A stretch of DNA of 64,000 bases. It comes from Orrella daihaiensis (GTDB lineage Bacteria; Pseudomonadota; Gammaproteobacteria; Burkholderiales; Burkholderiaceae_B). A program made the position numbers and the translations under genes. The DNA lies in contig NZ_CP063982.1 of assembly GCF_022811525.1 (NCBI RefSeq), forward strand, positions 682,001 through 746,000. Direction: 5' to 3'. The notes beneath the pieces were generated by a model. The model saw only the letters and a program-made list of their open reading frames with translations, had not been told where the DNA came from and did not search any database. The number at the start of each line of letters is the position of its first letter. The first letter of the stretch is position 1. Positions 24,164 through 33,721 of this stretch are shown here, one piece after another.

Positions 24164-24634
24164 ATGAACATCATGCTGGCGTATGACCACTCGCGAAACT
24201 CCCGTATCGCGCTAGAAGCGGTCAAGCAGCTCTTTGACCTGCAAAAGCCCGACATCACCCTGATCTCGGTCATTGAAGAGCCTGGCAGCGCCACGGGCGC
24301 AGCCGACGAGCTCTTCGAAGCCCAATTTGCCGAACAAAAAGCGGGCACCGAACAGGCCGCGGCTGAACTGACAGCAGCAGGCTTTGCCACCAAAGTGCTG
24401 TTTGCCGAAGGCGACGCGCGCAAGATGATTCTGCGGGCTACTGAAGAACGCAAGCCCGACATGCTGGTCATGGCACGTCATTCATTCAAGCCCGATGGCA
24501 ACTTCATCACCCGCCGTATCGACGCATTGGTTGAAGAGTTTGATCACATGACATTTGGCTCAGTCAGTGCGTTCTTGGCGCGCCGGGTGATGTGTCCGTT
24601 GCTGATTGTTCCCACCCACGAGCGTCGCGAGTAG
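24164..24634 (+). CDS. universal stress protein (UspA family)
   Basis: This 156-residue UspA-fold protein starts at 24164 after TAAGAGGCACACC. It begins MNIMLAYDHSRNSRIALEAV with the Asp of the nucleotide-binding strand. The central DMLVMARHSF is followed by a longer than usual insertion, and it ends TFGSVSAFLARRVMCPLLIV. The GSVS part replaces the usual G-x9-G-S-x-S ATP loop, so ATP binding is uncertain. It sits 89 bp before narK1 and may be expressed with the anaerobic genes. Confidence 0.88.
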   Translation: MNIMLAYDHSRNSRIALEAVKQLFDLQKPDITLISVIEEPGSATGAADELFEAQFAEQKAGTEQAAAELTAAGFATKVLFAEGDARKMILRATEERKPDMLVMARHSFKPDGNFITRRIDALVEEFDHMTFGSVSAFLARRVMCPLLIVPTHERRE

Positions 24635-24723
24635 CCAGCAAGATCTTCGTTGGTGGATTAATCCGAAATCCGCTTGACCACATGATGGTTTGTTTTCATT
24701 TTTATCTTTAAGAGAGGCTCGCG

Positions 24724-26367
24724 ATGCAAGTCAGTGATGTCTTCAAGTTTAAAAGCCCAGAAATCAAGGCTCTGCACCTGACCTGGATTGCTTTCTTTAT
24801 CTGTTTTTACGTCTGGTTCAACATGGCGCCATTGGCGTCATCGATGCTTAAAAGTGCCGATTGGCTAACGCGCGACGATATTCGTCTGTTTGCGATTGCC
24901 AACGTGGCACTCACTATTCCGGCGCGCATTATCGTGGGCATGGCGTTAGACCGATTTGGCCCAAGGCGAGTGTTCTCTGTACTGATGGTGTTGATGGCGC
25001 TGCCCACGCTCGTGTTTGCGTTTGGCGACACGCGTGAACAGCTTTTTATATCTCGGCTGGTGTTGAGCTCAGTGGGTGCCAGCTTTGTGGTTGGTATCCA
25101 CATGACTGCCTTGTGGTTTAAGCCCCGTGATATTGGGTTTGCTGAGGGCTTTTACGCAGGCTGGGGCAACTTTGGTTCGGCAGCTGCCGCGATGACCTTG
25201 CCGACGATTGCACTGACCATGTTTGGCGGTGACGATGGCTGGCGTTGGGCGATTGCTACTTCTGGCGTATTTATGGGTCTTTATGGCATTTTTTACTGGT
25301 TCGCCATTACCGATGGGCCAACCGCAGATACCCACAAGAAACCTCGCAAGGCTGCAGCACTTGAAGTGTCTTCTTATGGCGACTTGGTGCTGCTACTGCT
25401 CTTTACGATCCCGCTAGTTGGTATTCTTGGCATCTTGGTTTGGCGCGTACAAAACACCGGCTTTATTGACCCATTAACCGCCACCATTTGCTACTTCGCC
25501 ATCGGGGTGGTCATCGTTTATCAACTGGTTCAGGCCCTGCGGGTAAACCTGCCGCTCCTAAAGAAAGGCGTGCCTAAGGATGATCGCTATCCCTTTAAGT
25601 CAGTGGCTGCCCTAAACACCACTTATTTCGCCAACTTCGGTGCTGAACTCGCGGTGGTCTCGATGCTGCCGATGTTCTTTGAAGAGACCTGGGGCCTATC
25701 GGCGGCTGCCGCTGGCCTGATTGCGGCGTCATTTGCAGTCGTAAACCTCTTTGCCCGCCCCATGGGTGGGTTGGTGTCTGATCGGTTTGGTAATCGTCGC
25801 TTTGTGATGCTGGCTTACATGTTGGGCATTGCGATTGGATTTGCGTTGATGGGGCTTTTAAACAGCAAGTGGCCGCTGGTCATCGCAGTCGTCATCACCG
25901 TGGCTTGTTCATTTTTTGTGCAGGGTGCCGAAGGGGCGACCTTTGGGATCATCCCGTCGATCAAGCGTCGCCTGACTGGCCAGATATCTGGCATGGCCGG
26001 TGCCTACGGCAATGTCGGTGCGGTGTTCTATCTATTTGTCTTCATGTACGTCACACCCTCGCAGTTCTTTTTCATTATCGCCGGTGGTGCGTTTATCAGC
26101 TGGCTGGTATGTGCGGCCTGGTTAAAGGAACCCGAAGGCGGGTTTGGTGACGAGTACGTGATTTCCTCGGTTGATAGAGCCATTGCTGCCGAAGCGAAAG
26201 TCAAGCGAGATCTGCAGGCTTCGGCGACCGAGTTGCTCGTGGGCAGTGAGCGGGTGGAAGTGGCCGAGCGTGGTCAGGCAGTCACGCTGACCGCGCGTTT
26301 TAAGTCAATCGAGGAATTGAAGCGAGCACTCGAACAGCTTGGCAGCAAAGGATTGAAGGCCGGCTAA
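24724..26367 (+). CDS. narK1: NarK1-type nitrate/H+ symporter
   Basis: This 547-residue MFS protein of the nitrate/nitrite porter family has 12 TM helices. The start follows AAGAGAGGCTCGCG. The nitrate signature parts GWGNFGSAAAAMTLP (residues about 144-158) and GAYGNVGAVFYLFVF (about 422-436) are present. It matches the type I symporter class, with the type II antiporter NarK2 downstream. A hydrophilic C-terminal tail of about 70 residues (VDRAIAAEAKVKRDLQASAT onward) goes beyond the usual 430-480 residues and is charged and helical. It begins the narK1K2GHJI run. Confidence 0.9.
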   Translation: MQVSDVFKFKSPEIKALHLTWIAFFICFYVWFNMAPLASSMLKSADWLTRDDIRLFAIANVALTIPARIIVGMALDRFGPRRVFSVLMVLMALPTLVFAFGDTREQLFISRLVLSSVGASFVVGIHMTALWFKPRDIGFAEGFYAGWGNFGSAAAAMTLPTIALTMFGGDDGWRWAIATSGVFMGLYGIFYWFAITDGPTADTHKKPRKAAALEVSSYGDLVLLLLFTIPLVGILGILVWRVQNTGFIDPLTATICYFAIGVVIVYQLVQALRVNLPLLKKGVPKDDRYPFKSVAALNTTYFANFGAELAVVSMLPMFFEETWGLSAAAAGLIAASFAVVNLFARPMGGLVSDRFGNRRFVMLAYMLGIAIGFALMGLLNSKWPLVIAVVITVACSFFVQGAEGATFGIIPSIKRRLTGQISGMAGAYGNVGAVFYLFVFMYVTPSQFFFIIAGGAFISWLVCAAWLKEPEGGFGDEYVISSVDRAIAAEAKVKRDLQASATELLVGSERVEVAERGQAVTLTARFKSIEELKRALEQLGSKGLKAG

Positions 26368-26397
26368 GGGTTCGTTGACAGTCAGGATAGTTCTAAA

Positions 26398-26419
26398 GGG
26401 TAGTTCTTTGGGACTACCC
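26398..26419. promoter_or_regulatory. inverted repeat with NarL-like heptamer between narK1 and narK2
   Basis: GGGTAGT and ACTACCC form perfect 7-bp arms around TCTTTGGG. The right arm runs into TACCCCT (26415-26421), which fits the NarL heptamer TACYYMT. The left part contains TAGTTCTTTGGGAC, similar to the 41-bp repeat on its minus strand. No T-run follows, so a terminator is less likely than an operator. Confidence 0.5.
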
Positions 26420-26472
26420 CTATACAGACCGGGCTAGCTCGTTATTTGCGCTGAGCTAGTCACTCGAAGGAT

Positions 26473-26595
26473 ATGGCAATGCGTTGGTTTCATTCACAGT
26501 TACAGCTAAAGCAGTTACAGAAATTACGGCATGCATTCGATGCGTTTTGGCAAGCAGATTTCTGGCAGCAATTCGAACAGGAGCGTCTTTCATGA
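26473..26595 (+). CDS. 40-residue ORF overlapping the narK2 start
   Basis: This short ORF begins ATG at 26473 after CGAAGGAT, a fair ribosome site, and ends with TGA inside the narK2 start (ATGA overlap). It encodes MAMRWFHSQLQLKQLQKLRH, then AFDAFWQADFWQQFEQERLS, a helix rich in Gln and aromatic residues with hydrophobic and polar faces. The coupling suggests a translated leader for narK2 or a real micropeptide. There is no homology that I recognise. The upstream region with the inverted repeat would be its promoter. Confidence 0.5.
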   Translation: MAMRWFHSQLQLKQLQKLRHAFDAFWQADFWQQFEQERLS

Positions 26596-28271
26596 GCGGT
26601 AAAACAAAAACAACAGCAACAACGGCCGCAAGTGCTGCGGTGCCAAGCAAGGTCTATAGCCGAGCTGATATCGCTGATTGGCAGCCAGAGGATGCCGGCT
26701 TCTGGGCTTCGAAAGGCAAGTCGATCGCCGCGCGTAACCTTTGGATATCGATTCCCAACCTATTGGTTGCTTTTGCGGTGTGGCTCATGTGGGGCATGAT
26801 CACGGTGCAGATGCTGAATCTGGGCTTCCCGTTTGAGCAGTCACAGCTGTTCACACTAACCGCCATTGCGGGTCTCATGGGTGCGACCTTTCGTATCCCG
26901 GCGTCGTTCTTCATCCGTTTGGCTGGCGGGCGCAACACGATTTTCTTTACCAGTGCGCTATTGATCATTCCGGCAGTTATTACCGGTATTGCGCTGCAAG
27001 ACACGTCTACGCCATTGTGGGTGTTCCAGCTTTGTGCGTTCTTGTCTGGCATTGGCGGTGGCAATTTTGCGTGTTCGATGTCTAACATCAGCGGCTTTTA
27101 TCCCAAAGCGCAGCAGGGCACGGCCTTGGGCCTAAACGCGGGCTTGGGCAATTTCGGGGTGACCACCATGCAGGTTTTGATCCCCTTGGTCATGACGGTG
27201 GCCTTGTTTGGTGCCTTGGGTGGTGATCCCATGACGCTTGCCAAGGACTCGGGCTGGATTTTGGGCAAGATTGCTGCAGGCACCGATACTTATATCCAGA
27301 ACGCTGCCTTTATCTGGGCCGTTGCCTTGGCGGTGCTGGTGGTGTTTGCCTGGTTTGGCATGAATAACCTGTTGCCCTTGTCGCCAAACTACGGTGGCAC
27401 GTTGGCTGCGTTTGCCAAGATCCTCTATCTCTGGCTCCTGACCTCGATTGTTGGCGTGATTGGTCTTTACCTTTACTTGCCAGCTCCGACCGGCTTGGGT
27501 GTGTTGAACATGTGGGTGGCGCTGCCGCTGATCATCGTGGCGACTTTGTTTTTGATGAAGTTGGCTGCCTTTGGTGAGATGAAGGGCAACATCAACAACC
27601 AGTTCAAGATCTTTAGCAACAAGCACACCTGGTCGATGACCGCACTCTACATCGTGACCTTTGGTTCCTTCATTGGTTTTTCGATGGCGTTGCCGCTGTC
27701 AATCACGGTGATCTTTGGTTTCCAGCATGTGGTCGATCCGGCCACGGGCCTGATGACTCATACCCTGAAGAATCCCAATGCGCCGTCGGCTTTGACCTAT
27801 GCCTGGATAGGTCCTTTCGTGGGGGCGTTGATTCGCCCGGTCGGTGGCTGGATTTCTGACAAGATCGGCGGCTCGATCGTCACCCAGATCATCTCGGTGG
27901 TGATGGTGCTGGCGTCTGCTGCTGTGGGTTACGTCATGCTGCTTGCCTACCGGTCGGCAACACCGGAACAGTACTTCTTCATCTTTATGGTGCTGTTTGT
28001 GATCCTTTTTGCTGCCTCAGGCATTGGCAACGGGTCAACCTTTCGCACGATCAGCGTCATCTTCGATCGCCAGCAGGCAGGCCCCGTACTGGGTTGGACA
28101 TCAGCCGCAGGTGCTTACGGTTCGTTCATTGCGCCAGTGGTCATTGGCCAGCAGATCAAGGCTGGCACCCCGGAAGTGGCGATGTATGGCTTTGCGATTT
28201 TCTATGCCGTGTGCCTGTTGATTAACTGGTGGTTCTATCTGCGCCGCGGCGCCGAGATCAAGAATCCATGA
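26592..28271 (+). CDS. narK2: NarK2-type nitrate/nitrite antiporter
   Basis: This 559-residue MFS protein has 12 TM helices and exports nitrite while importing nitrate. The Met at 26592 was chosen; it is preceded by GGAG inside the small upstream ORF. The N-terminal 55 residues are hydrophilic (Thr/Ala rich), longer than E. coli NarK. Family marks are FRIPASFFIRLAGGRNTIFF (about 99-118), GGGNFACSMSNISGFYP, GLNAGLGNFGVTTMQ and GNGSTFRTISVIF. It sits 62 bp before narG, so probably co-transcribed. The symporter/antiporter labels follow the type I/type II scheme and are inferred from order and motif. Confidence 0.92.
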   Translation: MSGKTKTTATTAASAAVPSKVYSRADIADWQPEDAGFWASKGKSIAARNLWISIPNLLVAFAVWLMWGMITVQMLNLGFPFEQSQLFTLTAIAGLMGATFRIPASFFIRLAGGRNTIFFTSALLIIPAVITGIALQDTSTPLWVFQLCAFLSGIGGGNFACSMSNISGFYPKAQQGTALGLNAGLGNFGVTTMQVLIPLVMTVALFGALGGDPMTLAKDSGWILGKIAAGTDTYIQNAAFIWAVALAVLVVFAWFGMNNLLPLSPNYGGTLAAFAKILYLWLLTSIVGVIGLYLYLPAPTGLGVLNMWVALPLIIVATLFLMKLAAFGEMKGNINNQFKIFSNKHTWSMTALYIVTFGSFIGFSMALPLSITVIFGFQHVVDPATGLMTHTLKNPNAPSALTYAWIGPFVGALIRPVGGWISDKIGGSIVTQIISVVMVLASAAVGYVMLLAYRSATPEQYFFIFMVLFVILFAASGIGNGSTFRTISVIFDRQQAGPVLGWTSAAGAYGSFIAPVVIGQQIKAGTPEVAMYGFAIFYAVCLLINWWFYLRRGAEIKNP

Positions 28272-28333
28272 TCACAAACGCACAACCACGAACCTTTTTC
28301 TACAAGAAACGTACTGACGTTTTGGAGTAAGAC

Positions 28334-31300
28334 ATGAGTCATTTGCTAGATCGCCTAACCTATTTCTCGTTGCCCAAGGAGTCTTTCTCTGACGGCCACG
28401 GCAAGGTCACCAACGAAGACCGCACCTGGGAAGACGCCTACCGCAACCGCTGGGCGCATGACAAGATTGTGCGCAGCACCCATGGCGTGAACTGCACGGG
28501 TTCATGCTCGTGGAAGATTTACGTCAAGGGTGGCGTGGTCACCTGGGAAACCCAGCAAACTGACTACCCGCGCACGCGCTGGGATATGCCCAACCACGAG
28601 CCACGGGGTTGCTCACGCGGTGCCTCTTACTCCTGGTATCTGTACAGTGCTAATCGCCTGAAGTACCCCATGGTGCGTGGGCGACTGCTCAAGCGCTGGC
28701 GCGCAGCCTTGAAAGTCGCCAAGTCGCCAGTCGATGCGTGGGCGCTGATCGTTGAAGACCCTGAGGCACGTCGTGACTACCAGCGGGTGCGTGGCATGGG
28801 TGGCTTTATGCGCAGCAGTTGGGATGAGGTCAATCAGTTGGTGGCCGCAGCCAACGTCTATACCATCAAGAAGTATGGCCCAGACCGTGTGATTGGCTTC
28901 TCGCCGATTCCCGCCATGTCGATGGTCAGCTACGCTGCCGGTAGCCGCTACCTGTCCTTGCTCGGTGGTGTTTGCATGAGCTTTTATGACTGGTACTGCG
29001 ATCTGCCACCGGCAAGCCCACAGGTCTGGGGCGAACAAACCGACGTGCCAGAATCTGCTGACTGGTACAACAGCAACTACATCATCGCCTGGGGCTCAAA
29101 CGTGCCTCAGACCAGGACGCCAGACGCGCACTTCTTTACCGAGGTTCGTTATAAGGGCACTAAAACCGTTGCGATCACGCCGGACTTCTCGGAGGTGGCC
29201 AAGCTCTCGGATATCTGGTTGCACCCCAAGCAGGGTACTGACGCGGCAGTCGCCATGGCCATGGGGCATGTCATCCTGCGCGAATTCTATTTCCCCAAAG
29301 ACGGCAAGCCACGCAGTGCGTATTTTGATGACTACGCGCGTCGCTATACCGACCTGCCCATGCTCGTTAAGCTCAAGCAACAAACGCTGGCAGACGGCAC
29401 CACGGTGTTAGCGCCCGATCGCTACCTGCGTGCGAGCGACTTCTCGGATCAGTTTGACCAGGACAACAACCCCGAGTGGAAGACCATGGCGTTTGACACC
29501 GATGGTGCTGCGGTTGTACCCAATGGTTCGATTGGCTTTCGTTGGGGGCAAGATGGTAGAAGCGATGCCGGCAAGTGGAATCTGGAAAGCAAGGAAGCCC
29601 GAGGCGATCGCGAGATCAGGCTCAAGCTCTCCTTGGCTGACGACGGTACTGAAGCCGCAAGCCAAACACATGAGATCGTCGAAGTGGGTTTGCCTTACTT
29701 CGGTGGCATTGATACCAACCCGCACTTCACCGCCAACCAAAGTTCGGGCGAAATCAATCGCGTTAAAGTGCCTGCTGCTAAAGTGCAGTTGGTCGATGGC
29801 GAGACGCTCGTGGCCTCGGTCTTTGACTTGCAAGCCGCGCAATACGGCATTGACCGTGGGTTTGGCAGTGGTGCCAAGAGTTACGACGATGAGGCACCCT
29901 ACACGCCAGCCTGGCAAGAGAAGATCACCGGTGTGTCACGCCAGAGCATTGTGACCGTTGCACGCGAGTTTGCAGCCAACGCCGACAAAACCCAAGGCCG
30001 TTCGATGATCATCATCGGCGCGGGCATGAACCACTGGTACAACGCCGACATGAACTATCGTGGCGTCATCAACATGTTGATGATGTGCGGCTGTATCGGT
30101 AAAAGCGGCGGTGGCTGGTCGCACTACGTTGGCCAAGAGAAATTGCGCCCACAAACGGGCTGGACACCACTGGCGTTTGCCCTGGACTGGTTCCGTCCGC
30201 CGCGCCAGATGAACAGCACGAGTTTCTTCTATGCCCACACCGATCAGTGGCGCTATGAAAAGCTGGGCATGCAAGAGGTTCTCTCGCCCTTAGCCGATAA
30301 GAGCCAATTTACCGGCAGCACGATTGACTACAACGTTCGTGCCGAGCGCATGGGCTGGCTGCCAAGCGCACCGCAACTAAAGACCAACCCGATCGAGATT
30401 GTCAAGCAGGCCGAAGCCGCTGGCATGGATCCCAAGGAATTTGTGGTCCAGGGTTTGAAAGACGGCACGCTAGAGATGAGCTGCGAGGATCCTGATGCGC
30501 CAGAGAACTGGCCACGCAACCTCTTTGTGTGGCGCTCGAACCTGTTGGGTTCAAGCGGCAAGGGTCACGAGTACTTCTGCAAGCACTTGCTAGGCACCGA
30601 GAACGGCGTGCAAGGCAAGGACTTGGGTAAAGATGACGCCAAGCCTGAAGAAGTGAAGTGGCATGACAAAGCGCCTGAAGGCAAGCTTGATCTCTTGGTG
30701 ACGCTTGATTTCCGGATGAGCACCACGTGTTTGTACTCAGACGTGGTGTTGCCCACGGCAAGCTGGTACGAGAAAAACGACCTGAATACCAGTGACATGC
30801 ACCCGTTTATCCATCCGCTCTCAAGTGCGATTGATCCGGTGTGGCAGGCCCGCTCAGACTGGGAGATCTACAAAGGATTTGCCAAGGAACTGAGCAAAAT
30901 GGCCGAAGGCCACTTGGGCAAAGCGCGTGAAGTGGTGCTCTCGCCGCTGATGCACGACACACCCGCCGAATTGGCGCAACCCTATGGCGTCAAAGAATGG
31001 AAAAAAGGCGAATGTGACCTGATCCCAGGCAAGACCGCGCCCCAGATCACGGTGATTGAGCGTGACTACACCAACCTCTACAAGCAGTTCACCGCACTGG
31101 GTCCCTTGATGAACAAAGTGGGCAACGGTGGCAAGGGCATTGCCTGGAAGACTGAAATGGAAGTCACGCAGTTGGGTCAGCTCAATGGCGTGACGCAAGA
31201 GCCTGGCTTAACCGAGGGCATGCCACGCATTGACACAGACATTGATGCTTGCGAGACCATTTTGCAACTAGCTCCTGAAACCAATGGTCATGTGGCGGTT

Positions 31301-32155
31301 AAGGCGTGGGAGGCTTTGAGCAAGCAAACCGGGCGTGATCATGTGCACTTGGCCTTATATCGCGAAGACGAGAAGATCCGTTTCCGTGACATTCAGGCCC
31401 AGCCGCGCAAGATTATTTCCTCGCCGACCTGGAGTGGCATTGAAAGCGAGACGGTGAGCTACAACGCAGGCTACACCAACGTGCATGAGCTGATTCCATG
31501 GCGCACCCTGACAGGGCGCCAGCAGTTCTACCAAGACCATCCCTGGATGATCGCGTTTGGCGAGGGGTTCACGAGCTATCGCCCACCGGTGGATATGAAA
31601 GCCACTGCGGGTATTCATGGCGTGAAATCCAACGGCAATCCAGAGATTTTGTTGAACTTCATCACGCCGCACCAGAAGTGGGGAATCCACTCCACTTACA
31701 CCGACAACTTGATGATGTTGACGCTCAATCGCGGTGGTCCGGTGATTTGGCTAAGCGAAGACGATGCCAAGAAGGCCGGCGTTCAAGACAACGACTGGGT
31801 TGAGCTTTTCAACATCAACGGCGCGATTGCTGCACGTGCGGTGGTTAGCCAACGGGTGAACCCTGGCATGGTGCTCATGTATCACGCCCAAGAGAAGATC
31901 ATCAACACCCCCGGCTCGGAAATCACGGGTGTTAGGGGCGGCATTCACAACTCGGTGACCCGGATTGTGATGAAGCCAACCCACATGATCGGCGGCTACG
32001 CCCAGTACAGCTACGGCTTTAACTACTACGGCACGATTGGCACCAACCGGGACGAGTTCGTGGTGGTTCGAAAGATGAACAAAGTCGATTGGCTGGATAC
32101 GCCGCGCGATGATCATCTGGCCAAGGCCTACCAGGCTGCTGGCGAGAATCCTTGA
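28334..32155 (+). CDS. narG: respiratory nitrate reductase alpha subunit
   Basis: This 1273-residue catalytic subunit reduces nitrate at a Mo-bis-MGD centre on the cytoplasmic face. Start ATG follows TTTTGGAGTAAGAC. The FS0 cluster ligands H50, C54, C58 and C93 are present in HGVNCTGSC and RGCSRG. Mo ligand Asp223 lies in WYCDLPPASPQ, all as in E. coli NarG (one residue shifted). It has the twin-Arg-free N-terminus normal for NarG. It is first in narGHJI and followed by narH after 31 bp. It depends on the molybdenum-cofactor genes that follow. Intact. Confidence 0.97.
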   Translation: MSHLLDRLTYFSLPKESFSDGHGKVTNEDRTWEDAYRNRWAHDKIVRSTHGVNCTGSCSWKIYVKGGVVTWETQQTDYPRTRWDMPNHEPRGCSRGASYSWYLYSANRLKYPMVRGRLLKRWRAALKVAKSPVDAWALIVEDPEARRDYQRVRGMGGFMRSSWDEVNQLVAAANVYTIKKYGPDRVIGFSPIPAMSMVSYAAGSRYLSLLGGVCMSFYDWYCDLPPASPQVWGEQTDVPESADWYNSNYIIAWGSNVPQTRTPDAHFFTEVRYKGTKTVAITPDFSEVAKLSDIWLHPKQGTDAAVAMAMGHVILREFYFPKDGKPRSAYFDDYARRYTDLPMLVKLKQQTLADGTTVLAPDRYLRASDFSDQFDQDNNPEWKTMAFDTDGAAVVPNGSIGFRWGQDGRSDAGKWNLESKEARGDREIRLKLSLADDGTEAASQTHEIVEVGLPYFGGIDTNPHFTANQSSGEINRVKVPAAKVQLVDGETLVASVFDLQAAQYGIDRGFGSGAKSYDDEAPYTPAWQEKITGVSRQSIVTVAREFAANADKTQGRSMIIIGAGMNHWYNADMNYRGVINMLMMCGCIGKSGGGWSHYVGQEKLRPQTGWTPLAFALDWFRPPRQMNSTSFFYAHTDQWRYEKLGMQEVLSPLADKSQFTGSTIDYNVRAERMGWLPSAPQLKTNPIEIVKQAEAAGMDPKEFVVQGLKDGTLEMSCEDPDAPENWPRNLFVWRSNLLGSSGKGHEYFCKHLLGTENGVQGKDLGKDDAKPEEVKWHDKAPEGKLDLLVTLDFRMSTTCLYSDVVLPTASWYEKNDLNTSDMHPFIHPLSSAIDPVWQARSDWEIYKGFAKELSKMAEGHLGKAREVVLSPLMHDTPAELAQPYGVKEWKKGECDLIPGKTAPQITVIERDYTNLYKQFTALGPLMNKVGNGGKGIAWKTEMEVTQLGQLNGVTQEPGLTEGMPRIDTDIDACETILQLAPETNGHVAVKAWEALSKQTGRDHVHLALYREDEKIRFRDIQAQPRKIISSPTWSGIESETVSYNAGYTNVHELIPWRTLTGRQQFYQDHPWMIAFGEGFTSYRPPVDMKATAGIHGVKSNGNPEILLNFITPHQKWGIHSTYTDNLMMLTLNRGGPVIWLSEDDAKKAGVQDNDWVELFNINGAIAARAVVSQRVNPGMVLMYHAQEKIINTPGSEITGVRGGIHNSVTRIVMKPTHMIGGYAQYSYGFNYYGTIGTNRDEFVVVRKMNKVDWLDTPRDDHLAKAYQAAGENP

Positions 32156-32186
32156 TAGCCATGACGAACGCATTAGGAGCAAAACA

Positions 32187-33719
32187 ATGAAAGTACGCGC
32201 ACAGATCGGCATGGTGTTGAATCTGGACAAATGCATCGGTTGTCACACTTGTTCAGTCACCTGCAAAAACGTCTGGACCAGTCGTCCGGGCGTGGAGTAC
32301 GCATGGTTTAACAACGTAGAAACCAAGCCAGGCATTGGTTACCCCAAAGAGTGGGAGAATCAGGACAAGTGGAAAGGTGGTTGGGTTCGTAACGCCGACG
32401 GCTCGATTCACCCGAAGCAGGGCAAGAAGTGGCAGTTGCTCATGAAAATCTTCGCCAACCCGCACCTGCCGGAGATTGACGATTATTACGAGCCGTTTAC
32501 CTTTGACTACGACCACCTGCAGACGGCTCCTGAACTCAAAGGCGCGCCGACTGCCAGACCGCGTTCGCTCATTACTGGCAAGCGCATGGAAAAGATTGAG
32601 TGGGGACCAAACTGGGAAGAGATTCTGGGTGGTGAGTTTGTCAAGCGCAGCAAAGATGCCAACTTCGATGGCTTTGAGCAGGCACAAAAAGCCATGGTCG
32701 GCCAGTTTGAAAACACCTTCATGATGTATTTGCCACGTCTGTGCGAGCACTGCTTGAACCCGGCTTGCGTGGCGTCATGTCCGTCGGGGTCGATCTACAA
32801 GCGCGAAGAAGACGGCATTGTGCTGATTGATCAGGACAAATGCCGCGGCTGGCGCATGTGTGTCAGTGGTTGCCCTTACAAAAAGATCTACTACAACTGG
32901 AAAAGCGGCAAAGCCGAGAAGTGCATCTTCTGCTATCCGCGTATCGAATCAGGTCAGCCCACCGTCTGCTCTGAGACCTGCGTGGGCCGCATCCGCTACC
33001 TCGGTGTGTTGCTTTATGATGCCGACCGCATCAGCGAGGCAGCGAGCGTGGCCGATGAGAAAGATCTCTACCAGGCGCAGCTTGAAGTGTTTCTCGACCC
33101 GAATGACCCAAAAGTTCGCGAACAAGCCTTGGCCGATGGTGTGCCGCTTGCCTGGCTAGATGCTGCTTGCAAGAGCCCGGTCTACAAGATGGCCATGCAA
33201 TGGAAAGTGGCCCTGCCACTGCACCCTGAGTACCGCACCTTGCCCATGGTTTGGTACGTGCCGCCGCTTTCACCCATCACCTCGGCTGCCAATGCTGGTC
33301 ATGTTCAAGCTGACGGCGAGATCCCGGATGTCAAGTCTTTGCGCATTCCGCTGAAATACCTGGCTAACCTTTTGACGGCAGGTGACACCGCGCCGGTGGC
33401 CCGCGCGTTGGAGAGAATGCTGGCCATGCGTTCGTATCAGCGCGCCAAGCATGTCGATGGCCAGATTAACCAGAAGGTGCTCTCGCAAGTGGGCATGAGC
33501 GCAGCTGAGGTCGAAGAGATGTATCGCTACATGGCGATTGCAAACTACGAAGACCGCTTTGTGATTCCGACCACCCACCGCGAATATGCTGAGAATGCAT
33601 TTAACGTCAGAGGCGGTTGCGGCTTTAGTTTCGGCAATGGTTGCTCAGAAGGCGTCACTGAAACCAGCCTCTTCGGTAGCGAGAAAAAGCGCACCATCCC
33701 CATCAAGGCGGAGGTGTAG
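32187..33719 (+). CDS. narH: respiratory nitrate reductase beta subunit
   Basis: This 510-residue iron-sulfur subunit starts at 32187 after TAGGAGCAAAACA. It passes electrons from NarI hemes to NarG through one [3Fe-4S] and three [4Fe-4S] clusters. The first Cys group is CIGCHTC...C at residues 16-26. The second is CEHCLNPAC..C. The third is CRGWRMC, where Trp takes the place of a Cys, the mark of the [3Fe-4S] site. The fourth is CIFCYPR. A C-terminal GGCGFSFGNGC is typical. It overlaps nothing; narJ starts 2 bp after its stop. Confidence 0.97.
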   Translation: MKVRAQIGMVLNLDKCIGCHTCSVTCKNVWTSRPGVEYAWFNNVETKPGIGYPKEWENQDKWKGGWVRNADGSIHPKQGKKWQLLMKIFANPHLPEIDDYYEPFTFDYDHLQTAPELKGAPTARPRSLITGKRMEKIEWGPNWEEILGGEFVKRSKDANFDGFEQAQKAMVGQFENTFMMYLPRLCEHCLNPACVASCPSGSIYKREEDGIVLIDQDKCRGWRMCVSGCPYKKIYYNWKSGKAEKCIFCYPRIESGQPTVCSETCVGRIRYLGVLLYDADRISEAASVADEKDLYQAQLEVFLDPNDPKVREQALADGVPLAWLDAACKSPVYKMAMQWKVALPLHPEYRTLPMVWYVPPLSPITSAANAGHVQADGEIPDVKSLRIPLKYLANLLTAGDTAPVARALERMLAMRSYQRAKHVDGQINQKVLSQVGMSAAEVEEMYRYMAIANYEDRFVIPTTHREYAENAFNVRGGCGFSFGNGCSEGVTETSLFGSEKKRTIPIKAEV

Positions 33720-33721
33720 TC

